Assembly (NCBI GenBank): GCA_031310005.1
Contig: CM062386.1
Span: 2,604,001 to 2,668,000, forward strand
Direction of reading: 5' to 3'
Origin: Dactylellina haptotyla
Lineage: Eukaryota; Ascomycota; Orbiliomycetes; Orbiliales; Orbiliaceae
Length of the DNA stretch: 64,000 nt
Shown here: positions 41,944 through 51,048 of the stretch, one piece after another
Layout of the letters: every line of letters begins with the position of its first letter
Numbering within the stretch: position 1 is the first letter of the stretch
Translations under genes and position numbers: made by a program
The notes under the pieces: model-generated
Databases searched by the model: none
Told to the model about the DNA's origin: nothing
The model's input: the letters and a program-made list of their open reading frames with translations, nothing else

Positions 41944-42143
41944 ATTGTATTTTTTTTAAAATTATTTATTTAAAATTTAATATAATAATGATTATAATTA
42001 AAACTAAAATTAAAATGTATGGTTTTCTTTTATATTAATATCATAATTATCATAATTATTATGACTATCAAATAAAACATTAAAAGTGTTAAGGAACCTA
42101 CTTCCTCTGGGCGTGCTTAAGGACGACACACTTTTTCCTGATG
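41944..42143. mobile_element. truncated second copy of the TIR element (right half)
   Basis: 200 bases matching the right 213 bases of the element at 40,713-41,459: the ATTGTAT(T)n start, ATGTATGGTTTTCTTTTATA, GTTAAGGAACCTACTTCCTC, and the terminus TTTTTCCTGATG at 42,143. The left half is absent. This is the last repeat before the gene-rich compartment. Confidence 0.65.
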
Positions 42144-42584
42144 AAGTAATAGCGATTTGCCACCACTTCCATACCACGCGCAACACTAAATAATATTGGA
42201 AAGTTATAATATTCTTTTTTATATCTACCTATACGATCTTATCTAAAAACAGTAGTTCGTGTCCTTGAATCTCCTGTAGTCTTTTATTGTTGCTTACAAC
42301 TTTCACTTATTTTCCATTCTGCATTCAGATATAGATTATCTTACAAGCCTTTGGAGTTACCCAATATATGCTCGGTGAAACAGACTAAAGTCTAATATTT
42401 CTAGGCTTTACAAGTAAAACACGAATCATAGAAGAGAAAATGAAAAGAAACACGTCTGAAGAAACTGTAGAGGTAGCATGTAGACAATAGAACGAGAGAA
42501 AAGGTCATGTTGCAAGAGAAAGCCAAAACGCCATACCCCAGTTCGCCCGATGCAAAAAAAGCCATTAATCGAACCACGAGCTCG
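42144..42584. other. transition between AT-rich block and genes; 3' flank of first gene
   Basis: Base composition rises from strongly AT-rich to about balanced within this segment. No coding frame fits here except antisense shadows of the neighbouring gene. It probably holds the 3' UTR of the minus-strand gene that ends at 42,585. Confidence 0.5.
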
Positions 42585-43622
42585 CTAAATCCCGACGGAC
42601 TGGAGCCAGTTCGACACCTTATCTGAACATCCAGACTGGTTCCACAGTTCATTACCTTCTACACATTCCCAAGGCTCCCAATCCTCATCAGAATAAGGAT
42701 CCCAAAAAGAATCAAGCTCTGCCTTTGAAACAGCAAGAACAGGTTGACCATTAATAATGACAATAGTCCCCAAGTTCTTTGTATTGGTTTCCTTGCTTCC
42801 GAGGCCGTCCTTGTTGATGTATTTTTCATTCTGTTTCTGTTCAGCCTTGGTTGAATTATTATTGGAAGGTTCGAATTTGGATCCACCGTAGCCTTTGCGC
42901 CCTTCATTGCCTGAAGTCCCCCCAGCTCTACCCGCAGGTCCTAGCGCGGAAGACGCAACAGCCATGGCCAGATCTGAGTCATCGATAAACTTAGCGTATT
43001 TAATGACACGCTGCAACTCGGCGGCAGATAGATTCCAAGTTATATCAGGAACGTCATACTAAAGGATGATTAGCAATGGAATACTGATTAGTACGGCGTG
43101 ATAGTAACTAACCTCTGCTCCTATTTTGAGTGAGAAGGTCTCAGGATCAGCCCAAAGCCAGCTTGGTCTTCTATCCAACCAGAGGCCACAATCAAGAGGT
43201 TCACCAAAGTCGCTTGGTGTGGTTGCAATGCGAAAACCAGGTTGAAAAATAGCGCTTCCAGATCGAGTTGTCTTGGTATGAGGCAACGGAAGGAGTAATC
43301 GTCTTGGCCCAGGTTTCCAATGGTTTATTCGAGATGAGATAGGGATATGCTGGCGGCTGCTAAACGACAATATTGGGTAGATAGTTATATTGTATGCCTT
43401 AGAGTCGTGGTGACAGCCAACAACAATACCAAGATGCTTTGTATCGTAGCCAGGCGTGGCGAGTGAGAGTGACGAAGCGTGTGATGAGACAGACGAACGT
43501 ACCGGATAACGTAGAGGATATGCTGCGCGAATGATGGAACCTAGAGGTGGAAGGTCTTCATGATCCTTATCCTGGACTATTCGCTTGCGAAAGGTTGAGA
43601 TGACGAATCCTAGAGCTGCCAT
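42585..43622 (-). CDS. hypothetical fungal protein, two exons
   Basis: I do not recognise the family. Two exons (43,113-43,622 and 42,585-43,058) join in phase 0 across a 54-bp GT-AG intron to give 327 residues. I chose the ATG at 43,622 (MAALGFVISTFRKR) because the frame further upstream to 43,799 is AT-richer and looks like leader; the longer form would have 386 residues. The N-terminal half has a conserved-looking globular stretch (LGIVVGCHHDSKAYNITIYP, GEPLDCGLWLDRRPSWLWAD). The middle is low-complexity (GNEGRKGYGG, NNNSTKAEQK), and the C-terminal part has GTIVIINGQPVLAVSKAELD and an acidic DPYSDEDWEPWECVEG. No signal peptide or clear membrane span is present in the short form. It is the gene nearest the AT-rich block and diverges from the CHY zinc-finger gene. 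Confidence 0.6.
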
Positions 43623-44144
43623 TGCGAGGTAAGCAGGGTACGAAGGAGGATGGTTGTTTGATGGAAACGGAAAATGGGGGAGAATGTTTAAATTTAAAGG
43701 TGCACAATTTCCGTGAGTCAATTTGAGGGTATTGTGCAACCAAACTCTAAAATGAGTTGCGTTTATCAAACTAAAATTCAGCAACACAGTTTCATTCATA
43801 TGGCAAAAATCGAGCTTCTGAAGAATAGTATTCCATTATAAAACTTGTTTCAAAGATGTCGATTCCTTGCAACATCGGTCTAAACAAAACAACAGTTGAC
43901 AGGGTTTGTGAGTTGCTCTAGCTAACATTAGTCTCGTTGCAACACAAATTGTAAATTTGCGGCACTTTAATCCGATTTGATTACATAATGATAACCTTCT
44001 AATAATTGGAGGTCAGCGTTTCGAACGTTTCATTTGTTGTCAATCCAAGTTCGATGACGAGTTGCGTTATATTCATCCACAAGACGACCACCTTTCCGTT
44101 CCTCCACCCTTTACAGCTGTATATTCGACGGCATACGGTACTAT
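43623..44144. promoter_or_regulatory. divergent intergenic region
   Basis: About 520 bases between the divergently read hypothetical gene and the CHY zinc-finger gene, so it should hold both promoters. The frame at 44,006-44,254 overlaps the start of the CHY gene in another frame and has no family character. No specific factor site was recognised. Confidence 0.4.
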
Positions 44145-44504
44145 ATGGGGTTTCCAGACACAGAACCTGGAAAGCCGCTAGATGGGTCGCCTTTTATTCA
44201 TGGTATCGATGTCAGGTCACGCACGAGATGTATCCATTGGCATTCGGATCTTGATATCATCGCGATACGACATAAATGTTGCCGGATCTATTATGCTTGT
44301 ATCAGTTGCCACGATGCACTTGCTGACCACGAACCTCTAAGCTGGTCAAAAACAGAGCATAATAGCAAGGCCGTGATCTGTGGCAATTGCGAGAAGGAAT
44401 TGACAATTGCTGAGTATCTTTCAAGCGGGAATGCCTGTCCCAGTTGCCAAGCTGCCTTTAACCCCGGCTGCGCTAAACATTATCATTTGTATTTCGAGAT
44501 GTAA
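44145..44504 (+). CDS. HOT13: CHY-type zinc finger protein, Hot13-like
   Basis: Single exon, 119 residues, the usual size for fungal Hot13 (helper of Tim). The CHY zinc-finger signature is complete: a CIHWHS motif, RHKCC, YACISCHDALADHE, KAVICGNCEKELT, ACPSCQAAFNPGC and the closing HYHLYFE, with Cys/His pairs spaced as in the family. In yeast, Hot13 sits in the mitochondrial intermembrane space and helps remove zinc from Mia40 and small Tims so that disulfide relay import can proceed. A similar role here is inferred from family and size, since related CHY proteins also occur with other partners. The start MGFPDTEPGKPLDGSPFIHG fits the family, where the domain begins close to the N-terminus. 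Confidence 0.85.
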   Translation: MGFPDTEPGKPLDGSPFIHGIDVRSRTRCIHWHSDLDIIAIRHKCCRIYYACISCHDALADHEPLSWSKTEHNSKAVICGNCEKELTIAEYLSSGNACPSCQAAFNPGCAKHYHLYFEM

Positions 44505-45469
44505 ATAATCACAAAGATCATGGTTGCGATGACCAAGCTAGACCTCGGCCTATATATTTGAAGGCTAAGTGATGCTCCCTGGTAGGCAGCGCTCGTGGCT
44601 CTTAGGACCGCCAAGAGCGTACAACAAGATCGCATTTTTAGTCCGCTGGTTGCATCAACGGAAAATTTATTTCCTTTGTGCTCCATTCTTGTGTGTACGT
44701 ATTTTAAAGATTCATTGGTTTAAGTGCCCTTGGGAAACCTTACATATGGATATACTTAGATTGATATCATATGCGGGAATAGTTGATTTATTCAACTTGG
44801 AGGCTGGTGCCTGAGGCAATTTCTGGAACCGAGAACGTCGTAACGAGAACGAGAACGAGAAGTGGATTGTCATACTTTGTTACGCATCCGAACCAACTTA
44901 GCCTGAACAGGCCTGTACAGGACCTTTAACTAGTGAATGCTCTACGTATATACTCGTCCCATGGATAGCAAACATTCTCCAACGCCCGCTGATGTACACA
45001 TCGTTGCACTTGTTAATATATTGCAATATATATATTCCCTGTATTTGCATCATGGATTTCAACGTTGTCATCTACAATTTCTGCCATGATTTGTGGACTT
45101 TCTGTTTTCCGACTGCCCTGGTGGGACGAGGAGACCCAAGTTAAAAATACAACACGCAACACGATGTTGGACTGCGAAGCCCGCCAATATTCATACTACG
45201 ATGATCCTTACTCAGGGGAGGGTTGTCCGGCTAAATATCTTCTCATTCCATCTTCTTAATTCGAAACCAAATTTGAAATATTTACGGACATATACATCGG
45301 TGATTTGGTGGTTCTAAAAGGTCGAATATTCGGAATTTTTCTATATATACTGATTCCCTTAGGTGTGGTTAATGCTTTTTTGCTATCATTCGAATTCCTA
45401 CCCATTTCAGGCTCGCATAGTAATACTGCGTTTTCGACGGAATCCGTTTAGAACAAAGATTCTAATCCT
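44505..45469. other. intergenic region between Hot13-like and GH93 genes
   Basis: About 965 bases with 3' flank of the Hot13-like gene and promoter of the GH93-like gene. Short frames at 44,483-44,814 and 45,065-45,317 overlap each other on both strands and show no domain. A small inverted repeat GCTCTT...AAGAGC lies at about 44,599-44,620. No tRNA or other RNA could be supported. Confidence 0.4.
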
Positions 45470-46657
45470 ATGGTTGCCATAGCCATGGCAAAAGGCTCTT
45501 ATATTGTCTCTAGTTTAATCTTTATACTTTCATTTCTTTCTCCAGTTCTTGCCAACCCAACTATCAAGTTTTCTTGGCCCCACGCTATAAGCCACAAGCT
45601 CGTATATCACCCACCAGATAATTATACTGATCCTCGGGTTCTTTATGTTCGAACCGTTCAACTTCGCAATGGGGATATTCTTGCGACGTGGGAGAACTAT
45701 TCTCCCGAACCACCTCCGGTTTGGTTTCCTATATGGAGATCTAAGGATAATGGCGACTCCTGGGCGGAGATTGGTCGGGTCAAAGACCAGGTAAATGGTT
45801 GGGGGCTCCGCTATCAACCATTTCTTTATGCTCTTCCGGTCCCTTTTGGCGGGTTCCCAGCTGGGACTATCCTGCTTGCGGGCAGTAGCATTCCTACCGA
45901 TCTCTCCAAGACGAAGATTGATATTTACGCCTCCACTGACATTGGGGAAACATGGAAATATGTTTCTAACGTTGCTATCGGTGGCGTTGCAATACCTAAC
46001 AACGGTCTAACACCAATCTGGGAGCCGTTTTTAATGTATAATCCTCGCAATGGGAAGCTCATATGTTACTATTCAGATCAAAGAGCAAATACTACGCACG
46101 GTCAGAAATTAGTACACCAAAGTACGGCAGATTTAAGGAAATGGGGACCGATAATAGACGATGTAGCTTATCCAATATACACGGACCGCCCTGGTATGCC
46201 CACCACCGCGAAACTACCCAATGGGGATTATATTTATGCCTATGAGTATGGTGGTGGCCCAGGGTTTAGCAATTACCAATTTCCTGTATATTATCGCCTT
46301 TCAAAGGATCCCGAAGCATTTAGTTCTGCCCCAGGAATTCAATTAAACACCACCGATGGCGTTGTCCCAAATGGTAGTCCATATGTTGTTTGGACACCAT
46401 ATGGTGGGAAAAATGGAACAATAGTGGTGTCTTCGGGATGCTGTAGCGATCTATATTTAAATAAGGGATTAGCGAAACCTGGGACGCCATGGTACCGCAT
46501 TGCAACCCCAGAGACCAAGAGCTATACGAGAAGTCTGATGGTTCTGGAAGGGGGTGGAGGTAAGTGGATTCTGATTGCTGGAGCGGGAAAACTACCACCA
46601 AGCACAACCAACAACGTAACGATTAGCGTTATAGATTTGGCGCAGTACAAGATTTAA
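45470..46657 (+). CDS. secreted GH93-like exo-arabinanase (BNR/Asp-box sialidase fold)
   Basis: Intronless, 395 residues. The N-terminus has a signal peptide (hydrophobic YIVSSLIFILSFLSPVLA, likely cut near residue 28). The body is a six-bladed propeller type with Asp-box motifs SKDNGDSW (91-98) and STDIGETW (155-162). WEPF (E185) and AYEYGGG (E259) match the catalytic glutamates known from Fusarium Arb93A, which releases arabinobiose from 1,5-alpha-L-arabinan. This assigns the protein to GH93 rather than true sialidases. Several N-glycosylation sequons (near 51, 207, 293, 315, 382) fit secretion. The likely role is to trim arabinan side chains of plant pectin. It is 3.3 kb from the RIP block and its codon use looks like its neighbours. 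Substrate is inferred from family. Confidence in fold and secretion is high. Confidence 0.85.
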   Translation: MVAIAMAKGSYIVSSLIFILSFLSPVLANPTIKFSWPHAISHKLVYHPPDNYTDPRVLYVRTVQLRNGDILATWENYSPEPPPVWFPIWRSKDNGDSWAEIGRVKDQVNGWGLRYQPFLYALPVPFGGFPAGTILLAGSSIPTDLSKTKIDIYASTDIGETWKYVSNVAIGGVAIPNNGLTPIWEPFLMYNPRNGKLICYYSDQRANTTHGQKLVHQSTADLRKWGPIIDDVAYPIYTDRPGMPTTAKLPNGDYIYAYEYGGGPGFSNYQFPVYYRLSKDPEAFSSAPGIQLNTTDGVVPNGSPYVVWTPYGGKNGTIVVSSGCCSDLYLNKGLAKPGTPWYRIATPETKSYTRSLMVLEGGGGKWILIAGAGKLPPSTTNNVTISVIDLAQYKI

Positions 46658-46871
46658 ATCTTTTTATTTTGGGGTTGTGCTCAGAATCCCGACCATTTGG
46701 ATGAACTATGAAAATCTAGTTAGCTGAACGCATATGCACACATTGCATTGCCAAATATAAATAGGATTATCGGCTCTTTCATGCGTGATATTAGCATTAG
46801 AATAAAACGCAGACCAATTTTCTTTGAATAGAATATATATTTGTTGAGAAAGCAAGATACACGAGTTGATT
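46658..46871. other. convergent 3' region
   Basis: 214 bases between the stop codons of the GH93-like gene (+) and the NT-C2 gene (-). It must carry both 3' ends; nothing else is visible. Confidence 0.4.
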
Positions 46872-48282
46872 TCATAAGGACCAGCTAACAAGATTATCGC
46901 GAAGATCCTCTTCTGCGACTTCCAAAGAGTGCCAGTTTTGAGACTGGGTATGGCCGATGGGCGTCCGTTCCCGACCTGAATTGCCCCCACCGCTGGATAG
47001 ATTTGAGTATGTTTGGTCACTTGTACTTGCACTCCTGTTAATTCCTGCTGAGCGTCCTACCAGTAGATTGGAACGAGGAGAGTTTGATTTGTGGACGGAA
47101 TGTGAATTCGAGCGCGACCCTAGTGTGGGCGAAATTCCCTGGGTTGTGAAATCTGCAATATGCCGTTCAAGGTTTTGTGAACCCCGTGCCCGTTTCCAGG
47201 AAGAATCGTTACTGTGTTGCCAACCAGCAGTTCGATGATTGGAAGCCTGCTGGCTTGAAACGTGTTCAAGAGTTGTAGCTCTATGATCATTATCTTCACC
47301 TACTACACTTGAATATGCGGTATCAGCCCTAGCAGTGCCCCTCTGATCACTCTCCACTGCCCAACCACTGCCACCAGCGAATATGTCTTCGATGCAATCA
47401 ACGGCATTTAATTCGCCCGTTTGGAGTTGCCACGATGCTGCTAAGGATTTCCGATAAATATCTTGTATCCTGTCCCTTTCTCTAGAATGAGCCGATATAT
47501 TTGAAAGCTCGGTACCATAAGGTGACTCTGTGGACTGTGTGGAGTTGGCTTCTACGGTGTCTGATGCCAATGGCTCACTCATTACCACACCGGCGATGCC
47601 GGAGAATACCTGAGCTGGACGAAGCTCGGGCCTTAGAAGAAGTTAGTAGGTGGCTGTGAAAGAGACGAGAGGATGTGACAACGTACACCTTGAAATTTAT
47701 ATCCCCAGATATTTGTTTCAGTTCCGTAGATATTTGTACAGTAGAGTTGATCTTGCTAGCCTGCATTAGATAACGTCTATGTTCTCGCTCACGGCCAACG
47801 TATTCTGCAAGGTTCAATTCTAAGGTTCCCAGAATGATTCTCTCTCTCCCGCTGTATTCTTGGATGATCTCGAGATCGAGATAAACGGGGGACAGCATTC
47901 CACTTCTGTCTACAGTCATCTTGACAACGAGCTCTTTGGTATATCTCCATGTTACCCGGTGTTCTTTGATAGGAATTTTGCTAGTCCGGCCTCTCGATTC
48001 CGCTAGAGGGGAGTCGCGGATATGCCATTTCACATAAGCCAGGCCGCTAACAAGGGGGACATTATTCAAGTCGTGAACTTGTAGCTTGAGGTTGAAGCGA
48101 GGCTGGCGGACGTATTAGTATTTGTGATGGACTCCTAGACACTAGCCGTGGCTGTTGGCAGATATTGGGATTCATCGTACTCGCCGCGATTTGGGAACTA
48201 TGGAGGTGAGGTGTTAGTGCTGAAAGTCGTATCCGAATTTCGAGGTATTCGGTCGAATCAACCTACCAACAAAAGTGTGCAT
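46872..48282 (-). CDS. NT-C2 (EEIG1/EHBP1-type) domain protein, four exons
   Basis: Exons 48,267-48,282 (16 nt), 48,181-48,197 (17 nt), 47,687-48,102 and 46,872-47,631 join in frame to 402 residues, beginning MHTFVVPKSRR then PRFNLKLQVHDLNNVPLVSG. That start is the hallmark of the fungal N-terminal C2 domain family. The domain covers about residues 1-150 (AYVKWHIRDSP, RVTWRYTKELVVKMTVDRSG, LDLEIIQEYSGRERIILGTL, LNLAEYVG, FKV). The remaining C-terminal 250 residues are low-complexity, rich in S, T, N, Q and G, with a small conserved-looking VDCIEDIFAGG. Relatives link membranes to cytoskeleton or endocytic traffic; the precise role here is unknown. Introns of 69, 78 and 55 bp have GT-AG ends. 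The two tiny 5' exons were placed from splice signals and the family's start, so they are the least certain part. Confidence 0.8.
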
Positions 48283-48889
48283 TCTCTTAATTCCCTGAGA
48301 TTAGGAAGATGAATTTCTACCGAACGTGTGAGTACTCGGGCATTCTCTCAATGGGAAATGCACGGCCTATAAGACCATATTGATTGTTGGTTGAATGGCT
48401 CGATTGAGGGTGTTTAAGCGGTTGTCCGACATACTGCTCGAAAAGACACGAATGGGTAGGTTGCCGACGCATCAGGTAAAGCTTGGTTGCTTTAACCGGG
48501 GTGACAACAGTCTTGTCGCTTGCATGTAACACTAGATTAGAATTGAGTAAGCTAGCGCTAGAAAAGGTCATTTCTATTTCCATCCGCCGAATCACTTCCC
48601 CATCTCATGCTCGGATACTCTTGATTCCTCCCACATATATGCCGTCGAAGCTACTTAATAGCTTCTTTACAATTGAGGCACAACTCCGCCTACGCGCGCT
48701 GAAGACGCCGCCTCGGAAGGTAGTCTAAAAGCTGGAAAGCTGAAGACATCGTGTGAAGGTTCAAAGAGTCCCAACGCATCAACACTTAAAATTATATACA
48801 TCCGATTCTGCGGTGTAACTACATATATATGTGCTTTCGTGCATGGCCTGCTAGATCTCTGCTTTCTCTATATAAGTATTCGATACCGC
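48283..48889. promoter_or_regulatory. divergent intergenic region
   Basis: About 600 bases between the NT-C2 gene (-) and the alpha/beta hydrolase gene (+). Frames at 48,317-48,595 and 48,483-48,728 overlap on opposite strands and have no domain. A TATATAAG box lies about 20 bases before the hydrolase ATG, at 48,870-48,877. No other site was recognised. Confidence 0.4.
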
Positions 48890-50209
48890 ATGGCGAAACT
48901 CTTAAGCTTACCGGAGCTAATCGCTCATCCTGGGATGGTGGATGTGGTTGTACCCTTTGCGCCTACTAAGGCAGGATTGGTAGAGGTAGCGCACGGAAGG
49001 GGCGGACCAATAAAGGTTCGAAATACGGGCTCGAATTACCTATGCCTTTGCGTTCTGCAGATCTGCATGCGTATCGATATCTACACATTTTCACTTGTAG
49101 TAGCTGTGTTGCTGATTCTGAAAACACTAGATTAATTACGAAATCCATGGCACTGGCGACATTCGAATGGTATTTATCATGGGCCTGCGAGCCCCGCTTA
49201 TCGCCTGGCAGCGCCAAATAAGATATTTCGGACACGAGAATGGTGATAAGTTCTCCATGCTCGTGTTTGACAATCGGGGCGTCGGTGGCTCGGACAAGCC
49301 TCTGATGCGATATTCGACTAGTGAGATGGCGCTTGATGCTATAGTCTGTAAGCCCCTTTGACCACCACGGCTGGCGGAAATCTCACATTGCTGGTTTTAG
49401 GAGCTTGTTGATCATATTGGCTGGACAGGATCCAAGCAGCTCCACGTGGTTGGCGTTTCGATGGGGGGGATGATTGCGCAGGAGCTGGCTTTTCGTTTCC
49501 CCGAAAGAATCGCCTCGCTCGTTTTGCAGTCTACCGCAGCCACGATTAGATCGGAAGTGGTATGATGACTAACTCTATATATTTCCTCTTGAGCTCCGGG
49601 TCGTGTTACTGACCAGGTAGCTACTTCCTAATATTTGAACAGCCATTCTTTGAAAATATCAAGCGGAGAACCGGACTCATCAAGCCAAAAACACTCGAAG
49701 AGCGCCTCGAAGCGGCACGTGAGAACCTCTTCGGACAAAAGTATATAAATGCTCCAGACGTCACAGGAGTATTTCCAACAAATGGCGACCGCTTCAATGC
49801 CGAGGAAATCTGGAAGAACGAGAATGTCGTTCAACCCCCATTCCTCGGTTTCATGTCCCAGCTAGTCGCAGCTGGTTGGCATTCTTGCAGCCCTGAGAGA
49901 CTAAAACATATTGCTGACGGCATCGAATTTATTTTGGTCACATACGGACTGCAGGATAAGATGATAGAACCGTAATAACCCCATAGTTAATTTAGTCCAA
50001 TGCTCGACTACATGATAAAAACGCTGATTAACATTTGTTCGCGTGAAAATTTTAGGTCAAATTCGAAATATCTTGCCGAAAAGTTGGGTCCCCGTGTAAG
50101 AGTTCGAGGATTCCCAGATGCAGGCCACGTAATCAGCACAGAGCACGTTCATGAGTATAACCACATGGTGGCCGAGCTAGTAGAAGAAGCCGCTGCTGCA
50201 ACACGATAA
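48890..50209 (+). CDS. alpha/beta hydrolase fold protein, five exons
   Basis: Exons 48,890-49,015, 49,131-49,343, 49,401-49,559, 49,643-49,971 and 50,056-50,209 join in frame to 326 residues. The fold's landmarks appear in order: INYEIHGTGDIRMVFIMGL (beta strand and HG oxyanion loop), VFDNRGVGGSD, the nucleophile elbow GVSMGG (S133), the acid in LVTYGLQDKM (about D271) and the histidine in FPDAGHVIS (about H300). It belongs to the abhydrolase_1/6 group of small cytosolic or mitochondrial hydrolases and esterases; substrate cannot be told from sequence. The second intron uses a weaker donor (GTCTGT), chosen because it alone keeps frame and gives SEMALDAI-ELVDHIGW. The gene converges on PAM18. 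Confidence 0.85.
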
Positions 50210-50496
50210 GTTAGATAGATATATGCAACAGTATTGTGTATCTTAATTCCTGTTGTTACAATATACATATATATACAATATAGAGGCTAGAGTACCCGTT
50301 TTGAAACCAAAACAGTTTCGTCTATAGGATCATCAGATTTCAGGTGATTCGATTTCAGCACAGCCTAGAGACTGGAAAGCTCCCGTAGATATAATATTGG
50401 TGAAGAGAGAGCTCCTAATAATATCGAACGGAGTTGTGAATGCGGGGGCCCGACAGCGTAGTAACGACCGCTCCAGGCAGCGCAGTTATTTCCAAC
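50210..50496. other. convergent 3' region
   Basis: 287 bases between the stops of the hydrolase (+) and PAM18 (-). It includes an ATATACATATATATAC stretch at about 50,261-50,276. Nothing else is seen. Confidence 0.4.
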
Positions 50497-51048
50497 TCAC
50501 GAAGCGGCTTTATCCAAAAACTCCTTGGCTTCGTTGATTTTGCTGGCAAGGTATGGGCTACCTCCACGATCTGGGTGATTTAGGAGCATTAGCTGGCGGT
50601 GGTTTTTACGAACGTTGGCTTTTGTCAGGTTTCTTTCGCTGTAAACGTTTTCGTTTAGTAAGAGACTTGGGAATATATCCTTTATCACCTATTTGCTCTT
50701 CGGTTGCAGTCTTACCTCAATGAAAGGATAAGGGAGGCTTCTCGTCGGCTCATTCGAGGGTCGAATCCACCCTTGTGGAATTGTTTGCCAAACCCTGCGG
50801 CGCCGGGGATGGCTTTGTATTTCCGCAGTGCCTGGAGGCTACTCGTATAAATATCGGGATACACTGTAAGCTCCTAGTAACGAAGAAATAAACATGACGG
50901 CTATTGGCTATGGTGCCTACCCAACCCGGCCCTGCAGAACGAGTTTACTTGTTAGACAAGATCTTTTTAAGCATCCTAAGAAATAAGGGCGGCAACTTAC
51001 TACAAAGGCAGCGGCAGCAACGCCAACACCCACTAGAACTACATTCAT
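50497..51048 (-). CDS. PAM18: Pam18/Tim14, J-protein of the mitochondrial import motor
   Basis: Exons 51,001-51,048, 50,921-50,931 (11 nt), 50,716-50,838 and 50,497-50,638 join in frame to 107 residues. Residues about 1-20 form the inner-membrane anchor ([17 protein letters not shown]). Next comes the linker [39 protein letters not shown], then the J domain with [20 protein letters not shown], including the HPD that stimulates Hsp70 ATPase, and [14 protein letters not shown] at the end. This is the standard layout of Pam18/Tim14, which recruits mtHsp70 (Ssc1) to the TIM23 channel. The last acceptor (TTTACAG at about 50,639) was chosen over a nearer one because it restores [15 protein letters not shown] in frame. 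The 11-nt exon is forced by frame and by [12 protein letters not shown]. Confidence 0.9.

Larger units (their letters stand above)
1..42145. other. AT-rich, RIP-like, gene-free compartment
   Basis: This block is almost entirely A and T, with long runs of TAA/TTA/AAT and very few CpG, apart from short islands near 2.8, 8.6, 9.1, 40.7, 41.4 and 41.8 kb. No convincing intact gene is present; the few open frames are low-complexity chance frames or lie inside repeats. Where two copies of one repeat can be aligned (the LTRs at 27.4 and 35.4 kb, the inverted 4-kb pair, the TIR elements), the differences are almost all C/T or G/A. That is the signature of repeat-induced point mutation in Pezizomycotina. 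The compartment ends within a few hundred bases near 42.15 kb. A 42-kb AT-rich block could also be part of a pericentromeric or subtelomeric region; nothing in the window decides this. Confidence 0.9.

Noticed and set aside
1-42145. Mitochondrial DNA insertion or contamination as the source of the AT-rich block
   Set aside because: No mitochondrial rRNA, tRNA cluster or respiratory gene motif was seen, while nuclear transposon structures with target duplications are present.
44006-44254. 82-residue frame before the Hot13-like gene
   Set aside because: It overlaps the CHY zinc-finger coding region in another frame and has no family features.
44569-44680. Possible structured RNA (inverted repeat GCTCTT...AAGAGC)
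   Set aside because: I tested it by eye against tRNA and 5S rRNA patterns and neither the boxes nor the stems fit.
44483-45317. Several short frames on both strands between the Hot13-like and GH93 genes
   Set aside because: They overlap each other, lack domains and splice support, and look like noise in an intergenic region.
48317-48728. Overlapping frames in the divergent region before the hydrolase gene
   Set aside because: They lie on opposite strands over the same bases with no domain; more likely promoter sequence.
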